64,000 nt of DNA from positions 179,475,027-179,539,026 of the forward strand of contig CM069432.1 in NCBI GenBank assembly GCA_035610365.1, in the 5' to 3' direction. Shown piece after piece: positions 59,476-64,000 of this stretch. The stretch's first letter is position 1, and every line of letters starts with the position of its first letter. The notes below the pieces were generated by a model, which made no database searches, had not been told where the DNA came from, and was given only the letters and a program-made list of their open reading frames with translations. A program made the position numbers and the translations under genes. This DNA is from Aquatica leii (Eukaryota; Arthropoda; Insecta; Coleoptera; Lampyridae).

Positions 59476-60343
59476 TATACTATTATCTGTAAATTTGCAT
59501 TAAGCATTGGAAAAATATAGATTAGTTTGTAATTAGCAGGTTGAACATTAGCAAAAATGTATACCTTGTTTGGAAAATACGTATAGACGAGGTAATTTCG
59601 AATCCAAAAAGTAAGTTGACGTTTAATTCCAGGAAGTGAGTTACAAAATTTGATAATATCGTTTATCCTAAGATTAATCTTCAGAAGATTTCTAGTTAAA
59701 AAAGCGTACGTTCCTTGAATAAAATAAAATGGATTTTCGCAACGTAATCAGTTTGATTCAAAACAACAGCACCTATTTTTGTGGACTTAAAAAACAATGA
59801 TATCAAGATTCTTAAAAAAACTTTTTAACGCTAACGTCTTTGATTTCGTAATATAAACCTGCGTACCTTAGATGATTCCTGTGTGAATGCAAATCAGATG
59901 ATATAAAATAAGAAAAGAAAGATAAAAGATTTCTTTCGAGGTCGGTTTAAAAACAAAAGCAAAATTCAAACATTTGTATAGTATCGATTCTTGTTTTGTA
60001 GTAAGAGTCAGCTGTAGAAACTTTTTAATTCTTGGAATCCAATAATTGAAACTGTTTGAGATAATCACAAGAACTGCAAATAATTTAATTAATATTTACC
60101 ATAATCAGAATGGTGGAGTGGACCGATTTTTGTGACAGTTTAGTAACGAATGTAGTAAATAACACATCGCAAAACAGAAATGATGATGATTAAATTTGCT
60201 TCTATCTGAGATTTAAGTACGCAAGTTGATCTGATTTTTAAAACATCAATCTAAAATATCAATCCAATGATGATACCAAAATTTGTATTTCATCTAAAGA
60301 TTATTTTAAAAGGTTAAAAAGGAATTTTCTGATAGATAAATAT
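59476..60343. other. AT-rich spacer
   Basis: The frame at 59868-60068 (-) is not recognisable. Nothing else seen. Confidence 0.4.
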
Positions 60344-60350
60344 AACAATC

Positions 60351-63016
60351 AGTGGCGGCTCGTGGGTCAGAACACTGGAGGGTGAACATAAAAATTAAAA
60401 ATGAACTTTAGCTATTCAAAAATTCAACTTACCATTAAACTTTCTTAAATTTCAAATCAATTCTCCTATCTCTCTCATTAGCAAAATGATCTATTACTTG
60501 TTCGTTAAAACTTTCAATTGAAAAAAAAGACCGTTCAATGTTTAACATAGACAAGGCAGTTAATCTGGATTGGTCCATCGTTTTGCGTATGAACGTTTTA
60601 ATTCTGTTTAAAGTTGAAAAACATCTTTCACTTTCCACTGTTGTCATGGGAAGTGTACAAATAATTTCTAATAATTTTAAACTCTCTGAAAATGTCTCTG
60701 TTAGTTTCATGTTTAAAAACAATTGTAGAATTGCAAGCGCTCCCGCACTATTTAAAAAATCTTCACGGCTGTATATGACTTTCAGTTCTGATTTTAATTT
60801 TGATGTATTTATTTTAGGGTACGCTTTTTTAATGACTTCTAGATGATTTTCTGGAAATGTTTGTTTATAAACAGAAAAATTGTCTACTTGAAATAGTTGT
60901 GCAACTATTAAGTGATCGGTGTTTCCAAATCTGTGTAAAATTTCCGACAAAATAATATCGCAAATTTCGATACCGATTCTTCGTTTTACATTTGTATTAT
61001 CTACATCGCGATTTCTAGTTTTGCTACTTGAAGGTGTGTTAGACACCACTGATTGGTTTAAAATACTATCTCGAATTTTTTGAATGCTATTGTTAAACGT
61101 AGTAATAAATTTCTTAACAGAAATAACATCAATTTCTCTCATCTGAAGTTGGTTATAAAGAATGTCAACATGAGGCATAAGTAAGTGAAAAAAATTTAAC
61201 CAATACTCAAAGTGTTCATCTTCAAGATACTTGAGTAATGCACCAGCTTGATGTATATTACTATAGTCTTCTTCCGTATTAACAATAACCTCTAAGCAAT
61301 TTATTAAATCTGTTTTGTAAGTGTAAACTGTCTCAACACATCTAGTATGAAAATTCCACCTTGTAGGCGTAGCTTTAGGCATTCTTACTTTTACAATTTT
61401 ATCTAGAATAGCAGTACGCTTAGGTGATTTTGTAAAAAACGAAGAAAATGCATGCAGATTTGCAAAAAATAATTTAATTTGTCTATTTTGACTTGTAGCT
61501 TTTGCAATGTTAAATTAAGCTGATGTGCATAGCAGTGAATAAAATTGGCGTTAGGGTATGTATGCTTAATCTTTGCTTGTAAACCCCCTAGCTTTCCACT
61601 CATGACTGCGGCGCCATCATAACTTTGTGCAATTAGTTTTTCTGGTTTAATATTAACTTTTAAAGTTGCCAGTTCTTTCAAAATAACATTTGTTAAGTGA
61701 TCCGCTGTTGTGCCCGGAGGATTTATTAATTTCCAAAAACGTTCGTGAATTTTACCATTATAAACGTATCGTACCAGAAAAACCATTTGCGTTTTATTCG
61801 AATGTATCAGTAGTTTCATCTACAATAATTGCAAGAAAATTTGCTTCTTCTATTTCATTAATTATTGATTTATGAATAATTGCTAACATGGAGTCCAGTA
61901 TCTCATTCTGAATGGTTTTAGAAATGCCTTTAAAAACAGAGCTATTTTTTTCAATATGATCTTTAAAAACCGCATCCAATTCTGACACAAAATTTATTAG
62001 TCCACGAAACACACCTGGATTGTCAGAAATGTCAATTTCATTATGCCCACGCAGTGGTAACTCAAAAATTCCACAAAACTTAACACAATCGATTAATTTA
62101 TTGACAATGTATCTATTTTTAGAAACTTCTTCATTAAATTATTTAAGGGAATTGCGATAAGCACTATCTAATTGTATTCTAATATCTATGGCACCGAGAG
62201 ATGCAAAACTTACCGAACTATTTATATGTATCGAAGAGTCACCATGCTTCTTCACCTTTTCTTTTAAATGTTTAATATCTTTAACGCCGGTTTTTGTCCA
62301 CAATGAGTCACCGCAAAACAAAACACACTGATAACAGAAAAACGCATTAACTATTTCACATCCACAAATCCATTCACAAAGTTCATACATAGATGTTTTA
62401 AAATACCGGTTAACATCTTTTCCTTTGTCTTTTGTCGTTTGAATTAGTTTTAATATTGGTAGGGGTCTACCACTTTGTTTAAATTGTATTTTTTTTTTCA
62501 AATGTAAGAAGGCTACTGTTTTTAAGATTAATTATTTCTTGTAGTCATTTTGAACCAAATTTAAGTAAGTAACTAACACTATAAAAATACAACTATCAAC
62601 GTTCCAGTTCAAGGACAATTATTTATGCATTGTACGGGTATAATAAAATGCATCTCCAAACGAACTGAAATGTAAATATGCGCCGGTCCCGGTCAATGAC
62701 AAATCATCAGGTTACAAAATATACATTCTATCTCATTTTTTCATGTTGCTTTATATAGCTATGTCAGATACTTATTGCGTATACATAAAATAATCGCCAT
62801 AAGATCTCAGTCGAACAATTTAAAATTTGACCCAGATGTGTACGCATGTGCACGACAATGTTACAAAAGCAAAACCTTGCGATAAAGTATATAAATGTAT
62901 TAAAATTAAATAAATAAATATTAAATAAAACGTGTATATTAGAAATAATTTTTTTTACGTAAGCCGTATTTTTGGAGGGACATTGACCAAATGACCTCAT
63001 GGACAAGCCGCCACTG
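60351..63016 (-). mobile_element. hAT transposon (CAGTGGCGG family), longest copy, 2,666 bp
   Basis: Ends are CAGTGGCGGCTCGTGGGTC and GACAAGCCGCCACTG (inverted). The 7-bp direct repeat TAACAAT abuts both sides (60344-60350 and 63017-63023), consistent with an 8-bp hAT duplication that lost one base. It carries one transposase gene on the minus strand. The ends match those of 49,157-50,282, 63,567-end and the right end at 43,674. Right of the gene (62502-63000) no further coding is seen. Confidence 0.9.
60435..62501 (-). pseudogene. hAT transposase (zinc finger MYM/DUF4371 type), nearly intact
   Basis: Order on the minus strand: a TTF-type zinc finger (62501-62139: YELCEWICGCEIVNAFFCYQ, then the basic LKEKVKKHGDSSIH); DDE part 1 with VDETTDTF (first Asp, about 61815); a segment with QSYDGAAVMSGKLGG (second Asp, about 61620) and FIHCYAHQLNLTL; the insertion domain (RWNFHTRCVETVYTY onward); and the C-terminal dimerisation block with LPMTTVESERCFSTLNRIKT (catalytic Glu, about 60630). 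Breaks: one in-frame TAA at about 62136, a +1 shift after DETTDTF (about 61797), and a +1 shift at about 61470. The last 315 codons (61382-60435) are open. With so few lesions the element died recently. Confidence 0.9.
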
Positions 63017-63566
63017 TAACAATACAGCAAAAAGAGGATCCACGCAAGAACACATAAATGAATAAACTGGTCTCTTGCACCGCGATTAGACTACAGTAGC
63101 CTACGATCAGTTATACATTTATCTAAGTTTTTAACGCTACTTTTTTATTGTATTATTGTTTATAAAAAAAATTGGTAAATAAATGTTCGTTAAAACATTT
63201 TTTTTATATAAATCGTAATCTTTGGTTTTCAAAAATATTTAAATAAGCACGTGCGTCATATTTGTCCTGACAAAGCACGTAAGTTTTTTGTGCTACCAAT
63301 ATCGCAAACGCCAATATTCGTTCATTAGTCTAGTTACGTAATGGGCGAAAAAAGCTCTAAGGTGGCAAAATGAAAACTAGAAATCCACATAAAACTAAGT
63401 GTACAAAGTCAAATATTATATTAGAACAAGTATGTGAGAGGTGGAAATCATTTTAAAAATCTTGAAATTTAGGTAAAATTGGAAAAAAACTATTTAAAAG
63501 TTAATGTGATATTTGACAGATTTAGTAATAAATGTAGTGCCAACGTTATATTTCCTTACTTTTGAC
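63017..63566. other. AT-rich spacer between two hAT copies
   Basis: Nothing recognised apart from the TAACAAT target duplication at its left edge. Confidence 0.4.
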
Positions 63567-64000
63567 CAGTGGTAGCTTCCCTATTAGTACATTTGACCAG
63601 TGACCCTCCAAAAAAACGAATAAAAAAGATATTTTATTTACTTTAAAATTACAGAAAGCAAATGCGATAAATCAAGTTATCAGCGTTTGAATTGGAAATG
63701 TCTCTAAAATGAACATTACTGCATTTTCAGTCACATTCTAATAGTATTACCAGTATTTATACTTGTAAATATACCTTGAGGTTATGTCCTTTTGTCTTGT
63801 AAATAAAAAAGGGATTACCATTACTAAATTTTACATGTATTTCTCAAACCATAAGAAAATAGTATTACTTTTATCGCCGTATTTATATTTTTATGCGAAT
63901 CAAAAAACACATTTCTTTCTATAACTTTAGATACATACTTATTGATAGTAAAATTTTAAACGTATAAAATTAAGGTACATTGTAAATAATCTAATTACTG
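63567..64000 (+). mobile_element. Left end of another CAGTGGCGG-family hAT, cut by the window edge
   Basis: It starts CAGTGGTAGCTTCCCTATTA and continues CATTTGACCAGTGACCCTCC, aligning with the left end of the 49,157 element for at least 130 bp, including the AT-rich TTACTTTAAAATTACA block. The right end lies outside the window. Confidence 0.7.

Overview
This is AT-rich eukaryotic nuclear DNA from an insect, probably a beetle. The lineage is an inference from borderless-type coding exons split by introns of only 45-51 bp and from the mix of transposons (Ty3/gypsy, Penelope, hAT, Harbinger, Tc1/mariner). Host genes are few. (1) At 950-2249 (+) there is a large Ser/Pro-rich terminal exon that I take to be the cytoplasmic tail of the Ig-superfamily protein Turtle. 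(2) At 2490-2764 (-) there is a convincing two-exon small gene of 66 codons with a 77-bp intron, which I cannot name. (3) At 21457-34181 (+) lies a seven-exon gene, borderless (bdl): signal peptide, four Ig domains, two FN3 domains, one membrane span and a short tail. Six exon junctions join in frame to give 666 aa. The fourth intron is 10.5 kb against 45-51 bp for the rest, and it is filled with transposons.

Layout: 5.7-7.9 kb, decayed gypsy pol (-). 8.0-10.3 kb, decayed Penelope element with reverse transcriptase and GIY-YIG endonuclease (+). 10.57-14.96 kb, element flanked by 224-269 bp direct repeats with only a gag-like gene (-), a very purine-rich + strand and three copies of a hairpin-bearing repeat. 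17.15-18.18 kb, foldback DNA element. 18.9-19.6 kb, TATCGATA cluster and AT-rich foldback. 21.4-34.2 kb, bdl, with a Tc1-like remnant and a young 3.9-kb LTR element carrying a 42/47-bp minisatellite inside intron 4. 36.27-37.31 kb, hAT MITE. 40.06-43.67 kb, a hAT remnant split by a two-gene Harbinger element. 46.1-46.9 kb, another hAT fragment. 48.8-51.8 kb, a hAT inside a hAT. 51.95-52.45 kb, mariner-type remnant. 53.07-54.71 kb, an element holding a ~300-bp-arm palindrome, with its empty site preserved at 47.5 kb. 55.19-56.66 kb, TA-flanked element. 60.35-63.02 kb, the longest member of a CAGTGGCGG hAT family, whose transposase is broken by one stop and two frameshifts. 63.57 kb to the end, start of another copy.

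The host genes suggest a pair of neighbouring Ig-superfamily neuronal surface proteins (Turtle-like tail, then Borderless) in the same orientation. Nearly everything else is mobile DNA at different ages, with nesting that allows the insertions to be ordered. The best candidates for something undescribed are the small minus-strand gene, the gag-only element with hairpin repeats, the hairpin-forming element with a preserved empty site, and the LTR element whose long terminal repeats are nearly identical while its interior is ruined.
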